A DNA stretch of 64,000 bases from Rhizobium sp. Q54 (GTDB lineage: Bacteria > Pseudomonadota > Alphaproteobacteria > UBA2966 > CAIVPW01): positions 62,001-126,000 of the forward strand of contig CAMEYM010000002.1 of NCBI GenBank assembly GCA_945947575.1, in the 5' to 3' direction. Below are positions 28,088 to 37,147 of the stretch, piece after piece. The position numbers and the translations under genes are program-made. Within the stretch, counting starts at the first letter, position 1. The number at the start of each line of letters is the position of its first letter. A model generated the notes under the pieces. That model had not been told where the DNA came from. It saw nothing but the letters and a program-made list of their open reading frames with translations, and did no database searches.

Positions 28088-28115
28088 TTGCGGAACCGCG
28101 GTTTTTCGCTATATT
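28088..28115 (+). promoter_or_regulatory. Promoter of the rpsF-rpsR-rplI operon
   Basis: TTGCGG (-35) and TATATT (-10) are separated by 16 bp, giving a leader of about 110 bases before rpsF. The leader (about 28150-28205) is rich in complementary G/C blocks and could hold an S6:S18-binding autoregulatory element like those known upstream of rpsF in many bacteria. I cannot confirm the motif by eye. Confidence 0.6.
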
Positions 28116-28234
28116 CCGCGCCTTCGCAACCTCCTTGCCGGCCCAAGGGTTCGTCCCCGGCCGGCTGTGGACGCCGGTTTCCGGGCAATCCCCGGGGCCG
28201 GATGTACCCGATACAGCCGTAAGGAGCTGACACT

Positions 28235-28747
28235 TTGCCTCTCTACGAGAACGTATTTCTCGTGCGACCCGACGTTTCCACCCAACAGGTGGAGGCCCTC
28301 GCACAGACATTCACCGAGATCCTGACGGCCCAAGGCGGCAAGGTCGCAAAGACCGAGCAGTGGGGCCTGCGCAATCTCGCCTACCGGATCAAGAAGAACC
28401 GCAAGGCGCACTACGTGCTGTTCAACATCGACGCGTCGCCCGCCGCGGTCGCCGAGATGGAACGCAACATGCGCCTCTCCGAAGACATCCTGCGCGTCCT
28501 GACGGTGCGCGTGGATGAGTTGGAGGAAGCTCCTTCCGCGATGCTGCAGAACAAGGGCCGTGACGAAGGTCGCGGCGGACGTCGTGAAGGTGGCCGCCGC
28601 GGTGGCCGCGACTTCGACGGCGACCGTGGCTACGGCGGCCGTGACTACGGCGGCGGCGACCGCGACTTCGATGGCGAGCGCGGACCGCGCGCGGCTGTGG
28701 AGGTCGATGTTCCCGACGTCGCGACCGATGAAGGAGTCGAGCCATGA
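28235..28747 (+). CDS. rpsF: 30S ribosomal protein bS6 with an RGG-like tail
   Basis: The start is TTG, fixed by an AAGGAG ribosome-binding site 8 bases upstream and by the family N-terminus [12 protein letters not shown]. Residues 1 to about 100 are a normal bS6 ([37 protein letters not shown]). The remaining ~65 residues are a low-complexity tail of Arg/Gly/Asp units ([15 protein letters not shown], then [13 protein letters not shown]), giving 170 residues in all. Long bS6 tails occur in alphaproteobacteria, but this one is strikingly RGG-like and may contact RNA. The stop overlaps the rpsR start. Confidence 0.95.
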   Translation: MPLYENVFLVRPDVSTQQVEALAQTFTEILTAQGGKVAKTEQWGLRNLAYRIKKNRKAHYVLFNIDASPAAVAEMERNMRLSEDILRVLTVRVDELEEAPSAMLQNKGRDEGRGGRREGGRRGGRDFDGDRGYGGRDYGGGDRDFDGERGPRAAVEVDVPDVATDEGVEP

Positions 28748-29016
28748 AGAGCGGCAAGGTCGGCGTAGGCGACATGGGAGCCGGCGGCGGTGGCCGCCGT
28801 CCGTTCTTCCGTCGCCGCAAGACGTGCCCGTTCACCGGAACCGGCGCGCCCAAGATCGACTACAAGGACGTGCGCCTGCTGGGCCGCTACATCTCCGAGC
28901 GCGGCAAGATCGTACCGTCGCGCATCACGGCGGTATCGGCGAAGAAGCAGCGCCTCCTCGCCATCGCCATCAAGCGCGCGCGCTTCCTGGCGCTCCTCCC
29001 CTACGTTTCGGAATAA
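28744..29016 (+). CDS. rpsR: 30S ribosomal protein bS18
   Basis: The 90-residue protein has a Gly-rich N-terminus and the S18 core [32 protein letters not shown] and [29 protein letters not shown]. bS18 binds 16S rRNA together with bS6. The ATG overlaps the rpsF stop (ATGA). Confidence 0.97.
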   Translation: MKSGKVGVGDMGAGGGGRRPFFRRRKTCPFTGTGAPKIDYKDVRLLGRYISERGKIVPSRITAVSAKKQRLLAIAIKRARFLALLPYVSE

Positions 29017-29028
29017 GGGAGAGCTCCG

Positions 29029-29679
29029 ATGGAAGTCATCCTGCTCGAGAAGGTCGAGAAGCTCGGCCAAATGGGCCAGGTCGTCCGCGTCAAGGACGGC
29101 TTCGCCCGTAACTACCTGCTGCCGCAGAAGAAGGCTCTGCGCGCCACGGCGGCCAATCGCGAGCGCTTCGAGATCGAACGTGTCGCGCTGGAGAAGGTCA
29201 ACGCGGCGCGGCGTGCCGATGCGGAGAAGAACTCCGGCTCGCTCGACGGCAAGACCTGCGTCCTGCTGCGCCAGGCGTCCGAGTCGGGCCAGCTGTACGG
29301 CTCAGTGACGGCGCGCGACGTGGCGGAAGCCGCTTCGACGCTCGGCGTCGCAGTGGGCCGCACGCAGGTGTCGCTCGACCGGCCGATCAAGAACCTCGGC
29401 ACGCACACCGTGCGCGTGTTCCTGCACCCGGAAGTGCCGACCACCGTGAAGGTGATCGTGGCGCGTTCGGAAGCGGAAGCCGAGATCGAGAAGCAGCGGC
29501 TGGCTGGCCTCGACGTCAAAGGCATGGCGGCCGGAGGCGAGGAAGGCACGGCAGTTGCCGAGCAGTTCTTCGAGGAAGGCGCCGCCCCGACGACCGATGC
29601 ATCGGCCGAAGCCGCTCCTGCCGAGGGCGAGGCGCCCAAGCGCAAGAAGCGCAAGGCCAAGGCCGAAGGCGAAGAGTAG
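29029..29679 (+). CDS. rplI: 50S ribosomal protein bL9
   Basis: Begins MEVILLEKVEKLGQMGQVV, with the N-terminal KDGFARNYLLPQKKALRAT signature and the C-terminal domain (LYGSVTARDVAEA, DRPIKNLGTHTVRVFLHPEV). The product has 216 residues against ~150 in E. coli. The extra part is an Ala/Glu-rich stretch followed by a Lys-rich end (KRKKRKAKAEGEE), as often seen in alphaproteobacteria. Last gene before the terminator. Confidence 0.96.
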   Translation: MEVILLEKVEKLGQMGQVVRVKDGFARNYLLPQKKALRATAANRERFEIERVALEKVNAARRADAEKNSGSLDGKTCVLLRQASESGQLYGSVTARDVAEAASTLGVAVGRTQVSLDRPIKNLGTHTVRVFLHPEVPTTVKVIVARSEAEAEIEKQRLAGLDVKGMAAGGEEGTAVAEQFFEEGAAPTTDASAEAAPAEGEAPKRKKRKAKAEGEE

Positions 29680-29701
29680 CCAACGCCTGGATCGAAACGC
29701 G

Positions 29702-29731
29702 AAAGGGCGGGACCAAGGTCCCGCCCTTTTT
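29702..29731 (+). terminator. Intrinsic terminator of the rpsF operon
   Basis: AAAGGGCGGGACC pairs exactly with GGTCCCGCCCTTT (13-bp arms) and is followed by further T residues, 22 bp after the rplI stop. Confidence 0.85.
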
Positions 29732-29843
29732 CGTTCGGAAAGCCGCAGGAACTCTTGGGTTCCGGCCTGGACCTTGTCGGCGAGCTACGACTTCCTAAAC
29801 TATCTATTCGGTTGTTTCGGCGCGCGTGGGTGCAACCGTCGCG

Positions 29844-31070
29844 ATGTTTCCGCTCGAAGCCAGCCTTCGCCGCGTCGTCGTGCGTGGCGCCCTTACGGCC
29901 ATCGACGCCGATGGCCGCGTGTACCGTTTCGCCGGCCGCCTGCCGGGGCGCGACATCACCCTGCGCTTCCACGACCGGCGTCTGCCGTGGCGCATGCTGT
30001 TCCAGCCGGACCTTGCCTTCGGCGAGGGCTACATGGACGGGCGCGTCACGGTGGAGAACAGCGACATTGCCGACGCGATCGCGTTCCTGTTCGAGAACAT
30101 CCACGAGAGCGGCGACCACTGGGTGCGCAAGCTGAACCGCGGGATCGCGCACATGCTGCGGCGCATGCAGCAGTTCAATCCAGCGCCGCGCGCCAAGCGC
30201 AACGTCCAACACCACTACGACCTGTCGGTGGATCTCTACCGCCTGTTCCTCGACCAGGACATGCAGTACTCGTGCGCGTACTTCCGCAGCCCGTCCGAGT
30301 CGCTCGAAGCGGCACAGCGCAACAAGAAGGCGCACATCGCCGCCAAGCTGCTGATCGAAAAGGCGGGCCTCAAGGTGCTCGACATCGGCTCGGGCTGGGG
30401 CGGTCTCGCCCTCGACCTCGCGCGCAACGCGGGCGCTGCCGTCACCGGCGTGACCCTGTCCGAGGAGCAGATCAAGATCGCCAGCGCGCGCGCTGCCGAG
30501 GCCGGCCTCGGCAACCAGGTGCAGTTCCGTCTCGAGGACTACCGTGCGGTGCAGGGCACGTTCGACCGCATCGTCTCGGTCGGAATGTTCGAGCATGTCG
30601 GCGTCAACCACTACCCGCAGTTCTTCGCCACGTGCCGGCGGCTGCTCGCCGAGGACGGCGTCGGCCTGCTGCACACCATCGGCCGTTCCGATGGGCCCGG
30701 TCACACCAACGCGTGGATTCGCAAGTACATCTTCCCGGGCGGCTACTCCCCTGCCCTGTCGGAGATCGTGCCGGTGATGGAGCGCGCCGGACTGTGCATC
30801 ACCGACATCGAGGTGCTGCGGTATCACTACGCCGACACCCTGAAGGCATAGCGGCGGCGTTTCCTCGCCAACCGGGCGCAGGCGGTGGCGCTCTACGACG
30901 AGCGCTTTGCGCGCATGTGGGAGTTCTATCTGTCGGCGTCCGAGGCCGCGTTCCGCAACTCGCACCACGTCGTGTTCCAAATCCAGTTCTCGCGCCGCAA
31001 GGACGCGGTGCCGCCGGGCCGCGAATACCTCTACGTGCGGCGCACCCAGCGCCAGGACGTCGCGGCGTAG
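29844..31070 (+). pseudogene. cfa: Cyclopropane-fatty-acyl-phospholipid synthase gene interrupted by an amber codon
   Basis: CFA synthase methylenates unsaturated acyl chains in membrane lipids using S-adenosylmethionine. The frame starting at 29844 (MFPLEASL) shows the SAM motif VLDIGSGWGGLALD, SVGMFEHVG and HTIGRSDGPGHTNAWIRKYIFPGG. It then meets TAG at 30849-30851 and resumes in the same frame with RRRFLANRAQAVALYDERF and MWEFYLSASEAAFR up to 31070. Relatives have Trp at the TAG position (LKxWRxRF), so a TGG-to-TAG change is likely. As written, the product stops after ~335 residues and lacks the last ~72. It could be a true pseudogene, a sequencing error or a readthrough site. A GTG 6 codons upstream is an alternative start. 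Confidence 0.85.
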
Positions 31071-31102
31071 CCATTCGGGCGGCGCTGAGCTAGGTTTGGC
31101 CG

Positions 31103-31543
31103 GTGGCGAGCGAGATTCTCACCGAGATCGACATCGCGGCGCCGCCCGCGCGTGTGTGGGCGGTGCTGACCGACTTCGCGCGCTTTCCCGAATGGACCTC
31201 GTTCCTGAAGGTGCTGGCGGGGCGGCCGGAGCCGGGAACCAAGCTGTCGGTGCGCATCGCGCCGCCGGGCGTCATGGCGATGACCTTGGCGCCGCGCGTG
31301 CTGCGCGCCGACGCGAACCGTGAATTCCGCTGGCTCGGCAGCTTGCTGGTGCCCGGCATCTTCGACGGCGAGCACTTCTTCCAGGTCGAGGCCAATGGCA
31401 CGGGCACGCGATTCCGCCACGGCGAACACTTCCGTGGGTTGTTGGTGCCACTCGTGATGCGCGGCAAGATGCTGGCGGCGACTCGGGCCGGGTTCGCGGC
31501 CTTCAACGCCGACCTCAAGCTCCGTACGGAATCGAATATATAG
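31103..31543 (+). CDS. SRPBCC family protein
   Basis: The 146-residue product has the helix-grip (START/Bet v 1-like) pattern: IDIAAPPARVWAVLTDFARFPEWTSF at the N-terminus, a run of beta strands, and a long C-terminal helix (LAATRAGFAAFNADLKLRTE). Such proteins bind hydrophobic ligands or polyketides; the specific ligand is unknown. The start is GTG at 31103. It lies 32 bp after the broken cfa gene, perhaps in one operon with it. Confidence 0.85.
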   Translation: MASEILTEIDIAAPPARVWAVLTDFARFPEWTSFLKVLAGRPEPGTKLSVRIAPPGVMAMTLAPRVLRADANREFRWLGSLLVPGIFDGEHFFQVEANGTGTRFRHGEHFRGLLVPLVMRGKMLAATRAGFAAFNADLKLRTESNI

Positions 31544-32155
31544 CTTTGCTCGGATTGCAAATCACAACAGCACCCTAGGGTGTCGCCCCCTTGTGACGCG
31601 CGTCACCCCTTCGGAGTGACGTCGGTCATGGACCGCGGCCGCTTCGCCGCGACATTGATGGCGCGCGACCCGGGCGTCCGGCATTGCTGACCCCACAATT
31701 AGAATGCCGGGCGGACGGGTCGCCCACCCCTCCTGCCGTATCCGCACCGCAGCAGCTTGGCGTCCGTTCCGAAAAGGCGACCGCACTCGAGTGCCGGCCC
31801 GGGCCGGCGGCATAGACCACGCTGTCGCGACAGAGCGGGTTGCGGTTGCGGAAGCCAAGCAGTTGCGCGAGCTCGTGGATGATGGTGCCGCGAGCGGAAC
31901 GGGGCGCCTAGCCGGACCCATCACCAAATGAGGGTACCGCGCACAGGCACGCGCGGACGGACAACGGACGGCGAACGGCGTACGCGACTGTCCACAGGGT
32001 GCGTGCGGCGCGTGACTCGCTTCGCAGCTGGGCGATACGAAGTTGTCCCAATTGCCCACAGCGTGTGGATGAAAGTTGTGCCCGTTGCGTTTAGAGTCGC
32101 GACCCGCGCCTGTCAGCATGACACGCGCATTCTGCAGAGCGCGCGTGGTACTTGC
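31544..32155. other. 612-bp region upstream of dnaB without a supported gene
   Basis: No plausible gene in either strand. A perfect 14-bp palindrome GTGACGCGCGTCAC (31593-31606) lies 50 bp after the SRPBCC stop and may be a terminator or operator. Three DnaA-box-like 9-mers lie nearer dnaB: CTGTCCACA (31988-31996), TTGCCCACA (32052-32060) and, on the minus strand, TCATCCACA (32064-32072, one mismatch to TTATCCACA). The in-frame upstream extension of dnaB crosses this region and is not family-like. Confidence 0.5.
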
Positions 32156-33682
32156 ATGGTCATGGAGAGGGGGCACTCCAATCTCATCCCGTTCGGCCAA
32201 GGGCCAACGGGCGGCGCGTCGGCGGAAGCCGCGGCGTTCCGCGAAGCACCCCACAACACCGAAGCGGAACAGGCACTTCTGGGCGCGATCCTCGTCAACA
32301 ACGAGGCGGCGCTGAGGGTCTCCGGGTTTCTCGTCGCCGACCACTTCCACGAGGCGGTGCACGGCAAGATCTTCGAGCACGCCATGACGCTCATCGAGCG
32401 CGGCCAGCACGCCACGCCGGTAACGCTCAAGACGTACTTCGAGCGCGACGAGGCCCTGAGCGAGGTCGGCGGCAGCAGCTACCTGGTGCGCCTCGCGGGC
32501 TCGGCGGTCGGCATCATCAACGCCGAGGACTACGGCCGCGCCATCTACGACTGCTTCCTGCGCCGCGAGCTGATCGGCATCGGCGAGACCATGGTCAACG
32601 GCGCTTACGCCGCCAAGGTCGACCAGCCGCCGGTCCAGCAGATCGAAGTGGCCGAACAGTCGCTCTTCCACCTGGCCGAGGCGGGCCGGCCGGAAGGCGG
32701 CTTTGAGCCGTTCCGCAATACCATCCACTCCGCCATCGCCGACATCGAGAGCGCCTATAAGTCCGACGCGCGCCTGATCGGCGTGGCGACCGGGCTCGTC
32801 GATCTCGACAAGCAGATGGGCGGCCTGCACCGCTCGGACCTGATCGTGCTCGCCGGACGCCCGTCGATGGGCAAGACCGCGCTCGCCACCAACATCGCCT
32901 ACTACGCCGCGCTCACCGCCGCGCGCGCCAAGGCGGGCGACACCGACGCGGTCGGCGGCGCCACCGTCGGGTTCTTCTCGCTGGAAATGTCGGCGGAGCA
33001 GCTCGCCACCCGCATCCTGTCCGAGGCCACCGGCATCGACTCGGAAAAGATGCGCCGCGGGCAGCTCACCAACGACGATTTTGTAAAGGTGGTCAGTGCG
33101 TCCGACGAGCTTAGTCGCCTCCCCTTCTTCATAGACGACACGCCGGCGCTTTCCATCGCGGCTCTCCGCACGCGAGCGCGCCGGCTGAAGCGCCAGCATG
33201 GGCTCGGTCTCGTGGTGATCGACTATCTCCAGCTAGTCAGGCCGGTGGGCGGCAAGTCCTCCCCCGACCACCGGGTGCAGGAGATTTCCGAGATCACTCA
33301 GTCGCTCAAGGCGTTGGCCAAGGAGCTCGACCTGCCCGTGCTGGTGCTTTCCCAGCTCAGCCGCGCGCCCGAACAGCGCGAGGACAAGCGGCCCCTGCTT
33401 TCGGACTTGCGTGAATCAGGCTCGATCGAGCAGGACGCCGACGTGGTGTTGTTTATCTATCGCGACGAATACTACCTGCAGCGCACCGAGCCGCGTTTGG
33501 ATACGCCCGAGCACGACAAGTGGCGCGACGACATGGAGAAGGTCCACAACGTCGCCGAAGTGATCCTCGGCAAGCAGCGCCACGGCCCGACCGGCAAGGT
33601 CGAGTTGCAGTTCCAGCCCGAGTTCACCAAGTTCTCGAACCTGGAACGCGAGGGCAAGCGCGGCGGCCTGGAGCCGTTCTAG
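32156..33682 (+). CDS. dnaB: Replicative DNA helicase
   Basis: Hexameric helicase that unwinds DNA at the replication fork. The N-terminal domain (EAEQALLGAILVNNEAAL) and C-terminal RecA-like domain (Walker A GRPSMGKTALA, Walker B VVIDYLQLV, LSQLSRAPEQR, DLRESGSIEQDADVV) are complete, about 508 residues. The start is ATG 32156 or the second ATG at 32162; neither has a strong ribosome-binding site. It follows the rplI block and would normally be next to alr; the pilus locus has been inserted between them. Confidence 0.95.
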   Translation: MVMERGHSNLIPFGQGPTGGASAEAAAFREAPHNTEAEQALLGAILVNNEAALRVSGFLVADHFHEAVHGKIFEHAMTLIERGQHATPVTLKTYFERDEALSEVGGSSYLVRLAGSAVGIINAEDYGRAIYDCFLRRELIGIGETMVNGAYAAKVDQPPVQQIEVAEQSLFHLAEAGRPEGGFEPFRNTIHSAIADIESAYKSDARLIGVATGLVDLDKQMGGLHRSDLIVLAGRPSMGKTALATNIAYYAALTAARAKAGDTDAVGGATVGFFSLEMSAEQLATRILSEATGIDSEKMRRGQLTNDDFVKVVSASDELSRLPFFIDDTPALSIAALRTRARRLKRQHGLGLVVIDYLQLVRPVGGKSSPDHRVQEISEITQSLKALAKELDLPVLVLSQLSRAPEQREDKRPLLSDLRESGSIEQDADVVLFIYRDEYYLQRTEPRLDTPEHDKWRDDMEKVHNVAEVILGKQRHGPTGKVELQFQPEFTKFSNLEREGKRGGLEPF

Positions 33683-33704
33683 GCCGCCTCGGAGCGCTGG
33701 GGAG

Positions 33705-34643
33705 CTACATCCCCGTCACCGTGACCGTGATGAAGTCGGTGTAATTGCCGGGCAGCGCCGCCGCTGCGACGGTGCCGATAGTGATCGTCACGTCGTAGGC
33801 GGTGCCTGTGGCGAGGGTCACGCCCGAGACGGTGGCGACCGTGACCGCGCTGGTGCCCGTCAGGGTAACGCCGACGCCGTTCACTGTCGCGGTGTAGGGC
33901 ACGGTGGACGTGGGCGTCGTCGTGTGTTTCAGCACCGAGCGGTTGCTGGACTGCAGGGCCAGCGTGTAGCCCTCGTTGCTGCGCACGCGGAGGGTGCCTG
34001 TCTTGTACTCACCGGTCTCGAGGGTGCCGAAGTTCATCTCGAGGGCGTGGGCGTTGGTGTCGAACGCGGTGACGCAGCCGACGCAAAGTTGCGTGGTGTC
34101 CACCGTCTCTGCGCGCATCGTAATCGTCGCCGTGTCGCGCTGGGTGTAGCTCGCCAGCGTGCCCTCGTAGAGTTTCAGGGTGACGCTGGTGTCGGTATAG
34201 GTGCCCGCCGGAATCACCTGCTGTGCCGGAATGTTGACGTAGTAGGTGTGATTGTTCGTCACCAGCGCGGTCGAGCTGAACGTGCCGGTGATCACCTCGC
34301 CCGCGACCGCGTCCGGCACGTCCTTCAGGATGCTGGTGAGCGACGACGACAGGTAAGCCTGGTACGAGAACAGCGGGCTCGCGCTGAAACGGCGGCCGGT
34401 GTACGTCGAGGCGCCGCCCTTGGTGAGCGTCACGAAGTAGTTGCACGCTGCCTGGCCATTCGGGTGACGGACCTGAAAGCTGACGGACTGGCCGGTGTCG
34501 CCGGTGTTGAAGATCGGGTAGGCCTGGGCGCTGGTGAACAGCACGTTGCTGACGTTGCGCAACGTAATGGCGCATGCGGCGCTTGCCGGCGCGGCCCAGA
34601 GGGCCAGCAGGGCCACATAGGCGAGCAGCTTCACGAACTTCAT
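33705..34643 (-). CDS. Spore coat U (SCPU) domain protein, probable pilus tip adhesin
   Basis: The 312-residue product has a signal peptide (cut after ASA) and two SCPU-type halves. The first begins ACAITLRNVSNVLF and the second ends GNYTDFITVTVTGM, the usual terminal beta strand. Cys pairs are placed for disulfides. A two-domain SCPU protein encoded last in a chaperone-usher operon corresponds to CsuE, the tip subunit of archaic pili. Its ATG overlaps the usher stop (ATGA). It is convergent with dnaB. Confidence 0.85.
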   Translation of the reverse strand: MKFVKLLAYVALLALWAAPASAACAITLRNVSNVLFTSAQAYPIFNTGDTGQSVSFQVRHPNGQAACNYFVTLTKGGASTYTGRRFSASPLFSYQAYLSSSLTSILKDVPDAVAGEVITGTFSSTALVTNNHTYYVNIPAQQVIPAGTYTDTSVTLKLYEGTLASYTQRDTATITMRAETVDTTQLCVGCVTAFDTNAHALEMNFGTLETGEYKTGTLRVRSNEGYTLALQSSNRSVLKHTTTPTSTVPYTATVNGVGVTLTGTSAVTVATVSGVTLATGTAYDVTITIGTVAAAALPGNYTDFITVTVTGM

Positions 34644-37120
34644 GGGGTGATACCAGCCACACGCGGCTGCTCCGGAAGGACCAAGGTGTCGATTTCGAAC
34701 TGGCCGACGGCGTCGTCGGGGATGCGGAAGTCGATGGGGCGGTCGGCGGCGCTGAACAGCTCCAGGCGGTAGCGGCCGGGGCGCAGGCCCTCCACCGCGA
34801 GGCGGCCGATGCGGTTGGTGAACACCAATGCGGGCACGAACTCCGGATCGTCGAGGGACACGACCCGCCCGGCCTGCAACGCGACCGGCTCGCCCGCCGC
34901 CGTCTGCAGGGTGGACAGCAGGAACACGGTGGCGCCGGTGCCGACCTTGACGAGCGTGCCGCGCTTGTAGGTGGGCGCAAGGTCGAACGCGCCCGCTCCG
35001 ACGTTGAGGCCGACCGGCAGCTGGCGCGCATCCACGGTGGCGCGCGCGGCGCGGTAGGGCACCAGCGACGGCAGCAGCGCCGGGCCGAGGCGGTCCATCT
35101 TGGCCTGGTAGGTGCCCTCGCCTACCGGGTTCACGCCGATGGCGTGGCCCGACAGCGACGGGTGCGCCTTGAGGATGGCGAAGGACTCCGACACCGGACG
35201 GCCGACCGCCCAGGCGCCGTCGGCGTAGGCGACGCCGCCGGCCAGCCGGATCGAGCCGGAGTGCTCGCGGGAGACCTGGTCGGATCGCGGCTCGGTCTTG
35301 GCGAGGTTCATGCCGAGGGTGCCGCGCGCGCCGCCGTACTGGAAGTCCGCGCTGTATGCCTCGAACTGCGACGCGCGCTCGTAGGCGGCAAAGCCGCCGA
35401 AACCGGCGGTGTCGTCGTCGGGCATGAAGCGCCAATCGGCGCGTGAAGAGCCCGTGCCGGTATCGCGGCTGAGCGCCACGGTGTGCCCCTCGAGTGCCGG
35501 GCGGAAGGAGATCGAGAAGAACACGCTCTGCTCGCGCTGGCCCACACGGTCGATGCCGTCGCGCACCCGCACCGCGCCGCTGATGGCGCTCGAGAAATTG
35601 CGCTGCATCTGCACGGTGGCGCCGGCGGTGTCGCGGCGATCGTCGCGGCCAAACTGGTAGTCGATACCGAAGCCCACGCCGACGCCGAAGAAGCGCTGGG
35701 AGTAGCGCAAGGCCGCATCCCACTCGATGTCGTTGAGCGCATCGGGGGCGCCGACCGAAGCGAAGGTCGGGCTGGCGTAACGCAGCGTGCCGGAGACGAC
35801 GCGGCCGGCCCTGTTGGAGGGGCGGCCATCGCGGCGCTCGAACTGCAGGCGCACCGTGTAGCCGTGCGCGTCGCGTCCATCGGTGCGGTCGGCGAGCGAC
35901 AGCGCCACGTCGCTGCGCACAGTGCCGAAGGAGCCGGCGAACAACGCACCGGTTCCCAGGAGCGCAACCTTGCCGTCGGCCTGGAAGTTGCCCTCCAGCA
36001 TCAACGAGTTGGTGACGCCGAGGCGGTGGTAGAGCGAGCCTCCCAGGCGGTCGGTGTCGTAGACCAGTTCGCCGTCGCGCACCTCGGTCGGGAAACCGAG
36101 AGCGTAGCCGAACTCGGTCTCGCCCGGATTGAGCAGACCGCCGTCGAACACGAACGGGAACTCGATGATCTGGCGCGCCCCGGAGTCGCCGGTGATCTCG
36201 ATGCGCACATCGTTGATGCCGCCGATGAACGGGAACGAGCGGGCGTTGTAGGGGCCGGGCGACAGGCGCATGGAGCGCAGCGGCCGGTCGTTGACGATGA
36301 ACAGCACGGTGGCGGGTTCATTCAGGAAAAAGCCCGCCTCGCCGGCCGGCCGCGTCAGGCGGTACGGCTGCAGCGTGGACTCCTTCGCCACGGACACGCC
36401 GCCGAGCGGCAGGAACGACTGGAAGCCACGGGTGCGGTAGTTGAGGTCGCCGATCGATAGGCGCAACTCGCGCTCGGGGTAGTCGCGCACCAGGCGCGTC
36501 TCGGTGCGGCGGAAGCCGGCGACGTTCTCGCTGAGCGCGCCTCGCCCTTCCAGCGCCCACCCCTGCACGTTCAGGGCGCCGTCGAGATTGAGGGTGATCG
36601 GCTGGATGCCGCCCGACTCGTCCTCCTCGATCATCTCGAGGGCGGTGCGGTAGTTGAGGAAGCCGCTGATGCGCGCCGGCGTCACCGCACCGGCGAGGGC
36701 GATGGGCGGCGCGTCTGGGCGCAGGCGCAACTCGACAGTGGCGCGGATCTCGGACGGGATACCGACGCGCAGCTCGAGCTCGGACTGATCGAATTCCGCC
36801 TCGAGGCCGACAGCGCGCAAATCTTCGAGGGTGAGGTTGCCTTGGGCGTTGCGCCGCGCCGCCAGAGTGGCGCGGCGGTCGGTGGTGATGGCGGGCCCGA
36901 CTTCGGCGAGGAGAACGTCCGCCTCGACGTGGACCTCGTTGGTCGCCAGGAAGACCAGTACGTCGATCTGGTCGCGCGGCAGATTGTCGATGAGCAGCGG
37001 AACCCGCAGGGGCACGCTTGCTGGCGCCGCGCGCGGCACCGGCTGCGCTGCGGCGACGGCCGCCGACATCGTCACGAGGGCGGCGGTGAGCAATGCAAAC
37101 AGTCTCGTGCGTACGCCCAC
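34640..37120 (-). CDS. Fimbrial outer-membrane usher, archaic (Csu/sigma) type
   Basis: Outer-membrane beta-barrel that assembles and exports pilin subunits. The 826-residue product has a signal peptide ending AVAAAQP, an N-terminal periplasmic domain, a barrel region with many alternating strands, a plug-like middle (LTRPAGEAGFFLNEPATVLFI is the conserved usher segment) and a C-terminal beta domain (LRPGRYRLELFSAADRP). The motif NYRTRGFQSFLPLGG is typical of archaic ushers. The start is GTG at 37120, 27 bp after the chaperone stop. Confidence 0.9.
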   Translation of the reverse strand: MGVRTRLFALLTAALVTMSAAVAAAQPVPRAAPASVPLRVPLLIDNLPRDQIDVLVFLATNEVHVEADVLLAEVGPAITTDRRATLAARRNAQGNLTLEDLRAVGLEAEFDQSELELRVGIPSEIRATVELRLRPDAPPIALAGAVTPARISGFLNYRTALEMIEEDESGGIQPITLNLDGALNVQGWALEGRGALSENVAGFRRTETRLVRDYPERELRLSIGDLNYRTRGFQSFLPLGGVSVAKESTLQPYRLTRPAGEAGFFLNEPATVLFIVNDRPLRSMRLSPGPYNARSFPFIGGINDVRIEITGDSGARQIIEFPFVFDGGLLNPGETEFGYALGFPTEVRDGELVYDTDRLGGSLYHRLGVTNSLMLEGNFQADGKVALLGTGALFAGSFGTVRSDVALSLADRTDGRDAHGYTVRLQFERRDGRPSNRAGRVVSGTLRYASPTFASVGAPDALNDIEWDAALRYSQRFFGVGVGFGIDYQFGRDDRRDTAGATVQMQRNFSSAISGAVRVRDGIDRVGQREQSVFFSISFRPALEGHTVALSRDTGTGSSRADWRFMPDDDTAGFGGFAAYERASQFEAYSADFQYGGARGTLGMNLAKTEPRSDQVSREHSGSIRLAGGVAYADGAWAVGRPVSESFAILKAHPSLSGHAIGVNPVGEGTYQAKMDRLGPALLPSLVPYRAARATVDARQLPVGLNVGAGAFDLAPTYKRGTLVKVGTGATVFLLSTLQTAAGEPVALQAGRVVSLDDPEFVPALVFTNRIGRLAVEGLRPGRYRLELFSAADRPIDFRIPDDAVGQFEIDTLVLPEQPRVAGITP

Positions 37121-37147
37121 CCGCCTACGCCGTCCGTCTGGGGGGAG

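Noticed and set aside
31626..31910. Minus-strand stretch with a HELAQLLG-like word, suggesting a metalloprotease fragment
   Set aside because: Only one short motif, without the full HExxH, and a stop codon a few residues upstream; too weak to call a gene or remnant.
31928..32155. In-frame upstream extension of dnaB
   Set aside because: Composition is unlike DnaB, it crosses DnaA-box-like sites, and the conserved N-terminal domain begins after 32156.
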